Source: Eudorina sp. 2006-703-Eu-15 (lineage: Eukaryota; Chlorophyta; Chlorophyceae; Chlamydomonadales; Volvocaceae). Taken from it: DNA of 64,000 nt. The notes under the pieces were generated by a model. That model saw only the letters and a list, made by a program, of their open reading frames with translations. It did not search any database and had not been told where the DNA came from. Each line of letters opens with the position of its first letter. Positions within the stretch are counted from its first letter, which is position 1. Positions 1 to 11,199 of the stretch are shown in pieces. The position numbers and the translations under genes were made by a program. The stretch is taken from positions 488,852-552,851 of the forward strand of contig BDSI01000075.1 of assembly GCA_003117195.1 (NCBI GenBank). The letters are read 5' to 3'.

Positions 1-250
1 CCGCGGACCTGACGGAGGCCAGCCATCTTGCCGTCCTGAGCCTGTGTATGGCCCGTACGGCACCATATGTCCTGAACCTAGGTACGGCCCGTACGGCACC
101 ATAAGTAATAATCTTGCGCGCTGCGAGGGTTCCTTTTGTCGTTTGCAACTTCCACTGCCGCACCCCACCCGTAAAAATCAAATTCGAAGTTTACCGCAAA
201 CAGTGAGGTTGAGTCCTGCGAGGGGTCGGCCACCTGGTGTGTTGGCCGGG

Positions 251-390
251 TGGCTGCACACCCCCCCTCTCCCCACCCATGGGTCATGGAGGATGGATGC
301 GCAATCCTTGGTAGGGGTTGATGAGATGAGTCTGGGCCCCGTTGGACGCCTGGTCGGGGACTCGGGTCCACCTTGTAACGGTTAGAATTG
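251..390 (+). repeat. Dispersed repeat R, copy 1
   Basis: This segment is clearly related to 10891-11052. Shared blocks include GCGCARTCCTTGGTAG, TCTGGGCCC followed by CGTTGGA, GGTCGGG, and a terminal CCACCTTGTAACGGTT. The second copy carries small insertions. Both lie outside genes, so a degraded mobile element or intergenic repeat is likely. The class is unknown. Confidence 0.7.
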
Positions 391-648
391 ATTTTGCATA
401 ATTTGCTTCATGAGTTCGTAAAAAGGTATCGGTGTCGGCCATTGGCTGCTTCAGAGTCCGTACGGCAGACGTACACCGGCGCACCGCGCGGCATTGGCCG
501 TGCCACTCTTTCTCGGGCATGGATATCCGCGTACGGTGTGATTGGATGGCTGCACTGGCGACGACGTAAACCACCACCATACCACCATAGCATCGGCTGT
601 CGCCGTTGGCTGTCACCGATTACCCAAGGGGTCCGCTGTAACATCCTT

Positions 649-692
649 AATAATAATACCACCACCACTACCACCATCACCACCACCACTAG
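649..692 (+). repeat. ACC/ATC-type trinucleotide microsatellite
   Basis: An imperfect run of TAA, ACC, ACT and ATC triplets in noncoding DNA. Confidence 0.8.
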
Positions 693-939
693 CCGATCTA
701 CCAGCTCCGCGGGCCGCGTTTCCCTGGGTGTTCAAGGTGGTAGACGTGGGTAGGTGCCGGTGCTAAGGGCGAGAGTCGTTCAGTGGGGAACAGCGGATGC
801 CCGAGCACGGAACGGAACAACACGTACGGTAATGAACAACAGTTTTACGGCGGGGACGCAGAGGCCGTACTCTGAACCATCATGCTTCTTAATTATCCAG
901 CCCCTCGCTCATCCCTATCGTAATTGAAGGTCATCCGAA

Positions 940-1046
940 TCACGATAGCGCGAAACCGAACTTGAAGCCACCGCCGAGCCCAGTCGGCTCCTCCTCCTTT
1001 ACATCTGCGGCACCTCCCACCGGCGCAGGCTTGCAGCCGCCCCCAC

Positions 1047-1112
<66 letters not shown>

Positions 1113-4100
1113 TGTACCCACCATCGTCACCACCGAAGCTGAACCCGAACGAGAACCCGCCTCGCACATCGCTGACCCCGTTGCAGCTTGCCGTGCTGGT
1201 GCCCCTCCCATCCGTCGAGGGGGTGTCTGCTGCATCTGCACACGCACAGATACCGTTGCCGTTACCGTTACTGTTACCGTTACCGACATGCGCGCGCAGA
1301 TGACCGTTGCCGTTGCAGGCGGGCCCGTCGCCCTGCAGCGGCTCCGCGGACTTGAACAGCGCAGCCAGCCTGGCGGGGCAGGGGTTAAGACACGTGGCGT
1401 GGGTGGCATCCTCTAGGACAGGTGAGGGAGTCAGGCAGTCGAATTCTGATCTCTGCCACCCAGGGCCCCGTATACATCCCCCTACGGCAGTAAGTAGGGT
1501 GGAGCGAGGCCCTTACCTCCCTCTCTCCCCTCCCTCCCTTCCTCCCTCGCTTCCTCCCTCCTCGCCCTTCCACCCTTCCCCCCTCCCTTCCCCTCCCTGG
1601 CCCCACTTGGCAGCTTCCCGAGCTCGCGACCGCGCCTGCTCCCGCCGGGCCTCCACCGCCGCCAGCACCTCGGGACGCTTCTCCCGGAGCGCCGCCACGA
1701 ACCTGTCGTACAGGTTACACCTGCAGTACGACAGGCAATCCAGCATGCAACCCGGCATGTGACCTACCACGGACCGACCACTAGTGGCGGAGGCGGCTGT
1801 GAGGGGGGCCCCGGACCGGGGCTGTGGTGGAGAGCCGCCCTTCATTGACAAAAAGGGGGGACCGCGGTTGCGGTTAAGGGCTGGTGACTTGGGGGCGGGC
1901 CGTCTCAGCCCCACCGTGGGTGGATGATTGGATGCCGGAGCCCCCCTTACAGCCCCCGCCGTAACGCCCTCCCTTCCTGCCCCGCCCGAGCCCGGCTACG
2001 GCTGCTGCTGCTGCTGGAGTCCCAACGGCATCCCAAGGGGCGCCTAGCGCTAGGAGCCCCCGGCCCCAAAGCCTCTGGACATCCCGGTTCGTGCAGTCTA
2101 TCCCTCGCGCCTTGCCGTCCACCTCGCGCGTTTCCAAAACTCAACCCTACCCCGCCGCTCCTCACACCCGACTTGCCCCCCACCCCTCGAACTACCCACC
2201 CATCCACCCACCCATCCAGTCCATCTGGTCTAAAAGCCCCCATTACCATCACAGTCAACGCAGCGAGACCCCAAACCCACAACTCCACCCCAGCCCCCGC
2301 CCTCACCTCATCATCCCCCGCCATCCCCACCTGTTCTCCATTGCGCACCCCGACACCAGCTCTGGCCTCCTGGACCTCAGGAAGGACAGGGTGGCGGGCA
2401 GGCCCACCTCGGACACAAAGTTCTGGGTCAGGGCGCAGCTCTCCTGTCGTATTTGTATATATAGGGGGGGTAGGGCGGGGAGGTAGGGGTCGGGGGGTAG
2501 GGTTGGGGGGTAGGCGAGTGGTTGCGGCGGTGGTGGTGGTGGTGGTGGTGGTGGGTCGGGGGAAGTGTTCACGGAGCCCACTGGTTCGAAAGCGGCCGGG
2601 GGCCGGGGGCCGGGGGCCGGGGAGGAGGGGGTCATCCGGCTCTTGAGGCACAGCTCAACGTGTCAAGCCCCCTGATTCCCAAATGACTCCCCCCCTTGAC
2701 CCCCCCTTGACCCCCCTTGACCCCCCCTTGACCCCCCTTGACCCCCTTGACCCCCCTTGACCCAGCCCCCCCCCCCCACACACACACAGGGCCCCTCTCC
2801 GGCCCACCTCGAGGTTGAGCGCGCAGTGCCACCAGCCCCGGGGGACGAACAGCAGCTCCCCCGGCCGAGCCACAAACTCCACGGGCCGCACCTGACGAGG
2901 GGAAGGGGGGCACCGGTCACATCTCGTACACCCAGTACATCCACGTACAGCTTGGTAGTCAGTACATGGCCGTGGCCCATTCGGTGCATCGAAGGCGCCC
3001 CCTTGTTGCACCCGCCAAGGGTAAGACGGGGGCCCCTGGAGGCTCTCAGGTCGGCAGGGCGCAGATCGGATCAGACCAGCTGGATTAGGTGGGTGGGTCT
3101 GTGGCCCGCAGCAGCAGCACCAGCAGCCGCGACGCCGAGGTTCTCAGCCAGGCGGACGCACCGCCGCAGCCCATCACACCCCACGTCCTGGGTGTGCCCG
3201 GGTTCGTTCTTCGGGTTTATTTATTTTTCTCAATTTAACCCCACGTCCCCACTCGACCGCACCGCAACACTCGAAGGGTCTCCCACCCCAACCCCGCAGC
3301 ACCCCACACCCCCCACCCCAACCCCCGCCCCGCATCACCTTTCCCTCCCGCGTCGCCGCGTAGAAGTTGACGAACCACTCCGTCAGCGACAGCGGGGTGG
3401 CCACATCCGCGCCGTCAGGCGAGGGATGCACCCCCGGGGGTACGGTGCCGGGCGGGTAGAGGATCCACTTCTTGGCGCCCCACAGCAGCGCGTTCCAGGC
3501 GGAGGTGGCGTTGGGGTCCACGTGGAAGGAGGAGCCGCTGCGGGCGGGGCCCAGGATGAGCCACCTGGGTGGGGGTGGGAGGGAGGGAGGGAGTGGGGTG
3601 GGGTGGGGTGGGGTGGGGGGAGTGAAAACGAGGGAGGGTGCGTGGGTACATCGCGGGGGAGGGGGATGTGTGTGCGTGTACCCGGGCATGTTGGTGTGCC
3701 GTACACGTCGCCGTCCCACGGGTACCATGCGTGACATGCCGGGGGGGAGAGGAGCAGCGCCCTGATGGTGCCGTACGCGTCGTACATTATCCCTGGTGTG
3801 TTTATGTTGGTAAGGGGGGAAGGGTGTGGCAGGTGGTAGCGTCGTACTTTGGGAGCGAAAGGAGAGCGTTGGGGGATGTGATGAGGCGACGTGGTTCAGT
3901 GCGACCCCACCGCCGTACAACCCCGGCCCCGCCGTCCCCCGCCCCCCACCACACACATACACAAACCTGGTAAGAATTATGGGCCTGGGTGGCTGGGCCG
4001 GAAACAGACACAAATATACATACACCCCGCACCCCCACCCCCACCCCCAACCCGCACCCCCACCCCCACCCCCACCCCGCACCCCGCACCCCCGCACCCC

Positions 4101-6629
4101 CGCACCCCGCACCCCCGCACCCCCGCACCCCCGCACCCCGCACCCCCGCACCCCCGCACCCCGCACCCCCGCACCCCCGCACCCCCGCACCCCGCACCCC
4201 CGCACCTGTAATCCGGGCGGCCCTCCTGACCCAGCAGTCCGAACAGGTCCTCCCCCAACTGGGGCGGGGCCCAGTAATCCGACTCCAGGGAGGGGGCTAC
4301 GGCCGCAAAGTGCTTGTCGAAGAGGTACAGCGGCATCTCGTCGCGGTTGGCCTGACTGTACGACAAGTAGGTGGTGAAGGGCATGGGCATGTTGCCTGCG
4401 GGGAAGCGGGTGCGGAGTGCGGCCACCACCAGCGCCGAGGGGGGGATGGGGGCCGGGGGACGCGGCGGGGTGGCGTGGGGTTACAATAATGAACTATGTG
4501 CCCAGGACTGAAGTAACCCGACACGTGTGGCGTGGGGTTGGGCGGGGCGGGCCGGAGTGGGACAGGTAAGGATCACGGGCAGGCGCGCGGGTTGGGCGTT
4601 GTACGTTGCGAGGCAGACGTCCGCAGCTCCGTACAGCGTACACCCCAACCGTCTCTAACCAGCTTCTAACCGACTCACCCACAATGACCTCCCGCTCTCC
4701 AAACACCTCCCTCAGGTAGCTGGGGCTCCACTTCCGCAGGGCGGGCCAGGAGGGCATCACGTCCTGGTGGGTGGGAGGGGGAAGGAGGGGAAGAGTGTGG
4801 CGGGGGTGCGGTGCCTCGTTTGCGGTGTAGCTGTCTTATGTGACATATGGGTTGGGGGAAAGGAGGGGAGGAGGGCGGCGGATTCCGGGGTCTAGGCGCT
4901 GTGCGCACTGGGAGAGAAGCTTCGCGACACAATTGCCGTACACCCTTTGCTCCCTTCCTCACCGTTAGTACGACGGGTCGGTTGGGTATCTCGTACTCTT
5001 GCCGAAACTGCGCCAGTGTCAGGCCGCTGCGCCTGCGTGTGTGTGTTTCGGAGGGGAGGGGTACCCGTGAGCACCATTGCGGCGGGGTCCCGGGGGGCCG
5101 CGGCGGCGGGGCCCCGGGGGGCCGAAGCCTGTCACCACACCCCTTGTGCGATGGGAAAACGAGAGGGGTGAAGGGGCCAACAATCACCCGCTTGCCGTAT
5201 TCAACCGCTTGCCGTACCTAGTCGTACTATACCGTACACGCACCTGTCGATGTTGTCCACCTCCAGCCAGTCGTACGGCAGCTCCAGAGTGGCGCAGAAC
5301 CAGGGCTGGTACAGCAGGTCCGAGTAGAACCCCCTCACCCGAAGGTAGCGCTGAGGGCCGCAGCCTCCGGGGATGCAGCGGAGCAGCCTCCGGCGCCGGC
5401 GGCTGCGTCGGGACCCCGGCCCCGGCTTCGCCACCGCCGCCGCTGCTGCTGCAGCCGCTGAGTACGGCCCCGGCCCCGCGACGGCGGCGGCGGCGGCCTC
5501 CTCTCCGTCAGGTGCCGTCGTACGCTCCTCCACCTCCACCTCCTCCTCCTCCTCCTCCTCCGCCGCCGCCGCCGCCGCCGCCGCTGGCGTGTTGTCACCC
5601 ATCGGCGGCTGGGTCCGACGCCGTTTGCTGCCGCGTTGCCCGTCCGCCTCCTCCGCCAGTACCGCCGCCGCCGCCGCGGACCGAGCGGCCGCGGCTCGGC
5701 CCTTCCGACCCCGTTCCTGTGCTCTGACGTCCTCGTCCTCCTCCTCCTCCTCCATGATAGCCACCTTCTCCCCCTCTCCCTCCTCCTCCTCCTCCTCCTC
5801 CTCGTCCTCTTCCGCGCCCTCGCTGCCTTCCTCCTCATCCTCCGCCGACCCGCTTTCCTCACCGCTGCTGGACCCCTCCCCCTCCTCCTCCTCATCGCCC
5901 TCCCCGCCGTCGTCGCTGCCGTCACCCCCCTCGTCGCTGCTGCTCCCCTCCATCTCCGAGCTGTCCGCCGCGCCGTCCCCATTGGCGGCGGCGTCCCCGC
6001 CGCCTCCGCCGCCACTGACCCGTGGGACCATGCCAGTGGAGACCAGGTAGGTCCGCTGCCAGGTGCCACACCAGGTGAACTGCCCGCCCAGCTCCTGAAG
6101 AGGGGGAGGTTCGTGGGGTTTTACAGGTGTGGGGTTCGGAGGTATGGGTTCCGAACCCCCGGGATGGGGCGATGGCGCGCTGCCCTAGGTCCGATCAAGT
6201 TCACAGATTCACTTCATTCAGATCTTCGATCCGGGAATACTCAAAATAGCATCCTGCCACGCCCCCATGAACCCTCCAGCCAGACCCGCAACGGCACATG
6301 GGCCCCCACCTGCGGGATCGGGCCCCCGGTCCCACAAGGGGGCCGCGCTGCCGCCCTGTCCTCCGCGCCGAAAAACAAAATCACACCGGGGGTTCCCGCT
6401 TCCCGGGGAACTCCTCGAGCAGCCACGCGACCCCTCCCCCCCGCTGACTGCAGCCCCAGGGGCCGCCTCACCTCGATGGCCATGCCCCTCCAGATCTCCT
6501 CCAGGTTGGCGAAGCAGTAGAGGGACTTGCTGGCCAGGGCCAGGCGACCCAGATCGCGGGCTCGCAGGGCCCCGCTGCCCAACACCTCCAGCAGCAGCGC
6601 ATCGCTCAGAACGGAGAGGGCGCCCAGGC
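940..6629 (-). CDS. JMJ22: F-box + JmjC protein, JMJ22/JMJD6-like (5' end incomplete)
   Basis: Exons (+ coordinates, read right to left) are 6472-6629, 5244-6094, 4963-5032, 4679-4763, 4206-4395, 3339-3564, 2808-2891, 2349-2443, 1607-1720 and 940-1369. All junctions keep frame, giving about 767 residues plus a missing N-terminus. The first listed exon encodes an F-box-like segment (LGALSVLSDALLLEVLG through FANLEEIWRGM). The JmjC core follows, with the iron ligands visible in SSFHVDPNATSAWN (His at 3522-3524, Asp at 3516-3518) and in GWWHCALNLE (His at 2826-2828). The tail ELVSG...FKFGF matches plant JMJ22. Relatives are Fe(II)/2-oxoglutarate oxygenases acting on histone arginine or on lysine, and an F-box suggests SCF ligase contact. 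Oddities are a long acidic insert with a KRRR nuclear-localisation-like patch and a C-terminal polyglutamine run. The first exon should end with one base of a split codon, and I could not place it. Confidence 0.9.
1048..1110 (-). repeat. (CTG/CAG)21 repeat encoding polyglutamine
   Basis: There are 21 uninterrupted CTG triplets on the plus strand, read as CAG on the coding minus strand. They form a Gln21 tract in the last exon of the JmjC protein, between a Gly/Phe-rich stretch and the conserved C-terminal FKFGF end. Confidence 0.95.
2689..2768 (+). repeat. CCCCCCTTGA tandem repeat in an intron
   Basis: About eight units of a 10-11 bp repeat (CTTGACCCCCC) lie in the JmjC gene intron between exons 2349-2443 and 2808-2891. 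Confidence 0.85.
3187..3240 (+). repeat. Intron motif family 2, copy in the JmjC gene
   Basis: Begins GGGTGTGCCCGGGTTCGTTC, continues through a TCGGGTTTATTT block, and ends CAATTTAACC. The same string recurs at 52488-52545, 58270-58320 and 61318-61369 in GRV2 introns. Here it is antisense to the host gene and near the 5' end of that intron (2892-3338). Confidence 0.8.
4022..4204 (+). repeat. CACCCC/CGCACCCC minisatellite in an intron
   Basis: Tandem units of GCACCCC and GCACCCCC fill the 5' part of the JmjC gene intron (3565-4205), directly after the donor site at 4205. On the coding strand they read as G-rich GGGGTGC repeats. Confidence 0.9.
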
Positions 6630-7504
6630 CTGTGTGTGGGACCAGGGGGGTGGGTGGGTGCGTGTGTGCGGTGAGCGGTGAGTGGGGCGGCGCGGAAGGA
6701 GGACTCCAAGATGGGGTTCGTGAGAGAATTGAGTGGTCGTTGCCTGATAGGAATCAAGATTGGGTGATAACCTGACAGGAGGTGTTCTTCGGGGAGGGAG
6801 AGGGGCAGTGCGGGTGATGGGACGGCAGGGCAATCGTCTGATGCGGTCTGATGTCGTGCGGGCCACCTCGCCGGCAGCCATGGAACGCCGAGATGCCGTC
6901 CGGGCACGGCGGACGTCTGAACCTAGTAATCGGGTAGCAGCAGTAAACGGTGGTAAGATTGCGTTAATGATGTGCAACAGACTCTTTTGTGGCGGCTACC
7001 GGGGTGAAATAAGGGAGCTGATGTACAAACCGGTCCATGGAGGTCATGTGCGGCAGGCAGGCACGCAGTGGCTTACGCTACATGACTTATGTTAATATAC
7101 CTGAGTCCCGTATATTAGGTCCACCGCCTTTCATGTAGTAGTTGCCCCATGGCTGTATGCCAGTGGGATGTTCCATGGTGACGGCGTGACTTGTAAGGGG
7201 GCAAGTTTCTAACTTACTTTTTATCAGGGAGTTTTAGAACTTAACGTATAACTCCAGTATGACGCTAACTAGGGGAACGCACTCACTCGGAGCTTCGGGT
7301 GTTTTAGTTCGGTTAGCGGCAGGTATCCTCCGAAACCTGGAAACAATTCGATAAACGAAATGCTTTCGCGGGATATGCAGCAAATCTGATTTACATGTAA
7401 CACGTAGGATATAGCTGTTGATATATATCTGCCACGAGTGAGTTATCATCCGGCGGCGCCTGGAATCGTAGGCGAACATTCCTTGACCCCTTACATCCGC
7501 ATCC
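6630..7504. other. Divergent intergenic region
   Basis: This is the spacer between the minus-strand JmjC gene and the plus-strand gene at 7505. It must hold the missing first exon of the JmjC gene and both promoters. Candidate minus-strand ATGs exist near 6880 and 6977, but none gives a convincing donor with the required one-base overhang. The right half is AT-richer than the surroundings. No RNA gene is recognised. Confidence 0.5.
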
Positions 7505-9780
7505 ATGAGCGCCAACGACGAAAATATCATCACCGATAATAAAATTTCCGAGCACCCATCGGAACGACATCCGCATATGGGACAGGCGGGTGTCGCCGCT
7601 GACACGACCGCGCCCGGCCCGGCTGATGCCGGAGTAGTGGGCACGTGCCCCAGCAATGACGGCGCGCGCGAGGACCTACCTTCACCTTCTAGCCGAGCAA
7701 CCCTTCCGCCCGGCTACCGGCTTGTGCGGGTTGAACTCCAGGGGGCCCAGACGGGACCGTCAAAACGCATCGTTGACGACCTGCCCGTGGAGGTACGGCC
7801 CTGTACGGCAAGGTACCTCCGACCCGCTGTCCCCCGAAACGAACGAATCCCCCGAGGGCCCCCGCCCAACCACCTCGACCTCAACCCTTAGACCCCCTAA
7901 CCTCCGTCTGGGTTGCGGAGCGCTCACCTCGCCACAAACCCTGGGACGTCTCCGCCGCCCCGACCCAATCCCCCCGCGCAGGTGCTGCCCCGCCACACCT
8001 TCCTGGAGCTGTGCGCCGCAGCGCTGGCGCGCGTGCCGGGCGCGCCCCAGGAGTACGGCGTGCAGGTACGGCACCCGTGGGCAAAAGGGCTCTTGCGCCC
8101 GCGCTGCAATATACTTTCAAACACAGGGAAGTAAGTCACCCCCCGGGGGGGTACGGCGGCTGTGTACGGGTCATGTACGACGGTCATGTACGACACCATC
8201 GCTCGAAGCTCCTCATTCCGGGACAGCACCGCTGAACCTGTCCTCGAGCGGACAGGAGCTCGAGCTCCCCGGTCACCAGTCGCCCCGAAACCAAACCGAG
8301 CAGAGCAAAGCTTGACCCCGGATCCCGGATCGCGCCCCCAGGCTTTCCTGGTGGAGGGACCTGTCCGCGTACCCCTGGCGGACCCCCTCACGCCCGCCGC
8401 CGACACCCTGCGCAGCTTCTCCCCCGCCGCCTCACTGCTCTTCCTCGTGGACCCGGACGCGCCGGTGCCGGCGGCGGGCCGCAGCGGCCTGCGGGTCAGC
8501 CCCCGCCTGACGTCGGCGCGGGGGCAGCGCCGGTGGCTGCGACGGCTGGCCGGGGTGGCGATCGGAGTGGCCAAGGTACGGCAAGTACGATACGAATACA
8601 AAATAGGTCGCCCCCAGCGCGCTCGTCTCTTCGGTCTTGGTTACTTGCTGTGCCGAGATGGGAAAGCTCTCCCTCCGGAAACCATTCAAACGCCTGCTCC
8701 TCGCGTGTTTGGCCCCCCTTCCGCCCTTCCCTTCCCTCCCCCCGCTCCGCGGCAGTTCGTTTTGGCGGTGGAGGTGGCGGCTCTGGTACAGGGAGGGCTG
8801 CGAGGCGCGCTGCGGCGACTGACGGGGCGCAGCGGCGGCGGCGCCGGCGGTCCGGACAGCGGCGTGGGCTCCGAAAGCGAGGCGGTATTGGACGCCGTGG
8901 CGGACTACGTCAGCGGGCGGGCGGACCTCCGCTCCCTGGAGCGTTTCGACCCGCGGGACGTTCGGGCCGCGTTGGAGGCCCTGGACACGGAGGTGCTCGA
9001 GCAGGTGGGGGGACGGACCCGGGGGCGCTCGGGGGGACAAAGGCCGGATCAGACTCCAGGGAGGAAGGGGGAGGGGATATTGCGGCCCCGGAACTCCCCG
9101 GGTCTCCACCACACACCCCGGCGGGCGTGGCCATCACCCGGCCCGGCCCTCACCACCGCCGACCGGTCGCACCACTGCCAACCGGCAACCTTTGCAACCC
9201 GCAAGGATGGCCCCCCACTGCGCACCGTTTCGTTACAAGTTGGGCCCTTCCAACCTCTTCCCTTCCCCCTCCTCCCTTCCCCCTCCTCCCTTCCCCCTCC
9301 TCCCTTCCCCCCGCGGCGCAGCTGGATGTGCCCGACCCCCGGGCCGCTCGGGCGGCCGTCTCCAACATCCTGCGACAGGTCCGGGAGCAGGAGCAGGAGC
9401 TCGCAAAGGAGCTCGCCGCAGCGACGGCCGCCGCAGACGCCGCCAACGCCGACGCCGCTGACGCCGACGCGGCTGATGCGGGTGCTGCGACCTCGGGTGG
9501 CAGTGGCAGGGAGGGTCCCATGGGCGGTGGCAGTAGCAGCAGCAGCAGTGCTGGTGGCAGCGGCAGTAGCAGCCACGGCAGTAGCAGCGGCCGGCCGTCA
9601 TTTCGAGCGACGGACTCAGCAGCAGCGGCGGCGGCGGGGGTTGCGGCGGGGGACACGGGGGACGCGCTGCCGCAGCCGATGCCCGGGTTCGGTCCCCCGC
9701 CGTCGCGCGTTGGGGTGGGTGCTGGAGGTGGAGGTGGAGGGCCAACTGGGGGCCCGAGCCGAGGGGTGAGTTCCCGGTAA
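7505..9780 (+). CDS. Unrecognised protein, five exons, about 437 residues
   Basis: Exons are 7505-7792, 7982-8065, 8342-8575, 8756-9004 and 9322-9780. Every intron is phase 0 with good GT-AG borders, and three donors read GTACGG. The start is the first in-frame ATG (MSANDENIITDN), followed by a Ser/Pro-rich region. More conserved-looking segments are PPGYRLVRVELQ, VLPRHTFLELCAAALARVPG, LLFLVDPDAPVP and an Ala/Val/Leu-rich helical stretch around WLRRLAGVAIGVAKFVLAVEV. A Glu/Gln/Ala coiled-coil-like segment (REQEQELAKEL) follows. The C-terminus is a low-complexity Ala/Asp then Gly/Ser tail. I recognise no family. Coding status rests on frame-consistent splicing and contrast with the flanks. A TGTAA signal lies at 9805. 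Confidence 0.65.
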
Positions 9781-9804
9781 TGGCGGTCTTCGAATGCTCG
9801 TTTT

Positions 9805-9809
9805 TGTAA
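9805..9809 (+). terminator. TGTAA polyadenylation signal
   Basis: TGTAA, the usual volvocine/Chlamydomonas poly(A) signal, lies 25 bases past the stop codon at 9778-9780. The short distance makes it a weaker candidate than usual. Confidence 0.45.
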
Positions 9810-10362
9810 CTTCATTAATTTCATGTCAACTTTCATGTTACCGTATCGGGAGGTAGAGAAGGGTCAGTGGGTGTCGTCTACATCGGATTGTGGCGGTCGG
9901 GGTCAGCTGTAGCCGGCAGTGCTACAGGGAGGGAAGACGGTCGTCGTACAAAACCGTACTGACGCGATGTGAACCATGGCGGTTGTTCCCGCGGGTGTGG
10001 GGCAAGGGCTCAAGACTGGCCGCGGTGGATGTCTGGGCACGATTGACTCGAATGCAACTCGTGACGTAATCGCGTGGTTGTCGTACAGCATACTGAAAGC
10101 ATCGCGCGGTTTGACATTCAAGTGCCTATATGCCGTACATGCCGTACATCGGAGCTCGCTGGCAATCAACGGGTGCCACCACCATTGCTCTTCACCATCA
10201 CGCTGGAGATCGAAGTGCCTGTCGTACATACCTCGTACCTACATCGTACCGATGTCGTAACCATCGTGCAGATTCTGCTCCTCCACACTTTGGTGGTACC
10301 AAATCTGCGGTATCTCGTGTCACATGGCTGGGGGCCGCTGCTGCCGCCCGGGAACCGGGGAG

Positions 10363-10429
10363 TTTTTCTTTCTTTCTTTCTCCCTCCCTCCCTCCCTCCC
10401 TCCCTCCCTCCCTCCCTCCCTCCGTCCCT
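10363..10429 (+). repeat. (TTTC)n(TCCC)n microsatellite
   Basis: A few TTTC units run into about twelve TCCC units in intergenic DNA. Confidence 0.9.
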
Positions 10430-10890
10430 GACCGCATATCCGCAGTACCCGCACCGCCAGACTCCAGACCTGCCCTGCTCTCTGGGTTTTGGAGGCGTTG
10501 GCTGTGGCAGGCTGGGGTTGCATTCCTGGATGCAGCCCCGCAGGCGTACTGCAAGCATTGAGGCAGTACGGCACCCCCAGGTAGCCCATGGGCCATTGCT
10601 TGTCTCATTCCACTGCTCCACTGGCCCTCACCTCCGACCGCACATCCCCGAAGCAGTCCCCGAAGCCGCATCGAAGGCACCCGAGCACCCTCGCTGGCCC
10701 CCACGGCACCCCGCACCGCAGACCCCGGGTCCCCCGCCCTCACCTCGTCACGTCTGGGGGAGTGTTGGAGGAAAGACGACGAAACAGTTACCTACCACCC
10801 AACCCAACACACGGGGTTGTCAAACCCAGTCACCCCCGCTGTCACCTGGTGATCCCGGCGCATCAGTCACCTATTGATGTGTGAGTCAGT

Positions 10891-11052
10891 GCGGCTGCAT
10901 GACCTCCCTCCCCCCCGCGGGTGGTGGAGGCTGGGTGCGCAGTCCTTGGTAGCAATTGATGGGGCGCCTACGACGCTAGCCGGGGCCCAGATTCTGGGCC
11001 CGTTGGATCGCCCGGTCGGGACTGAGGGTCCACCACCTTGTAACGGTTCTAC
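10891..11052 (+). repeat. Dispersed repeat R, copy 2
   Basis: This is the partner of 251-390. It shares GGCTGCA, GGTGCGCAGTCCTTGGTAG-like sequence, TCTGGGCCCGTTGGA, GGTCGGG and CCACCTTGTAACGGTT in the same order, with an insertion of about 20 bases after TTGATG. Confidence 0.7.
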
Positions 11053-11199
11053 GGATATGAAATATGATTGGCACCATCACAATCAGTACTACGACACGGC
11101 TCCCAATATGACACCAATATACGGTACATCACATCACCAGCAGTAGCAATGGACCCACCATCGGAATGTGGCCTCCCTGGTCCCCACCTCATCAAGGCC

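Larger units (their letters stand above)
1..939. other. Intergenic region at left edge
   Basis: No supported gene is seen here. It lies beyond the 3' end of the minus-strand JmjC gene. It contains a short direct duplication of a GTACGG-bearing segment (about 47-66 and 82-102), one copy of a dispersed repeat shared with 10891-11052, and an ACC-rich microsatellite. The open frames on both strands are low-complexity and show no family resemblance. Confidence 0.6.
9781..11199. other. Convergent intergenic spacer
   Basis: This lies between the 3' ends of the gene at 7505-9780 and the RDR gene. It contains several TCGTACAT/CCGTACAT motifs, a TTTC/TCCC microsatellite, and dispersed repeat R copy 2. 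No credible gene is seen. Confidence 0.6.

Noticed and set aside
1924..2651. Long overlapping frames of 234-240 residues on both strands
   Set aside because: Pro/Gly/Arg-rich frames created by G/C-rich intron sequence around the exon at 2349-2443.
3060..3200. Possible extra JmjC-gene exon reading DVGCDGLRRCVRLAENLGVA
   Set aside because: It has an acceptor but no good donor. Family alignment shows no insertion between TREGK and VRPVEFV.
5335..6520. Long plus-strand Ser/Pro/Leu-rich frames
   Set aside because: Antisense of the acidic JmjC exon (GAG/GAC codons read as CTC/GTC).
6606..6977. MHIINAILPP frame as the N-terminus of the JmjC protein
   Set aside because: It ends in a stop after reading out of frame with the F-box exon. 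Its only donor giving the right overhang is weak, so it is left unassigned.
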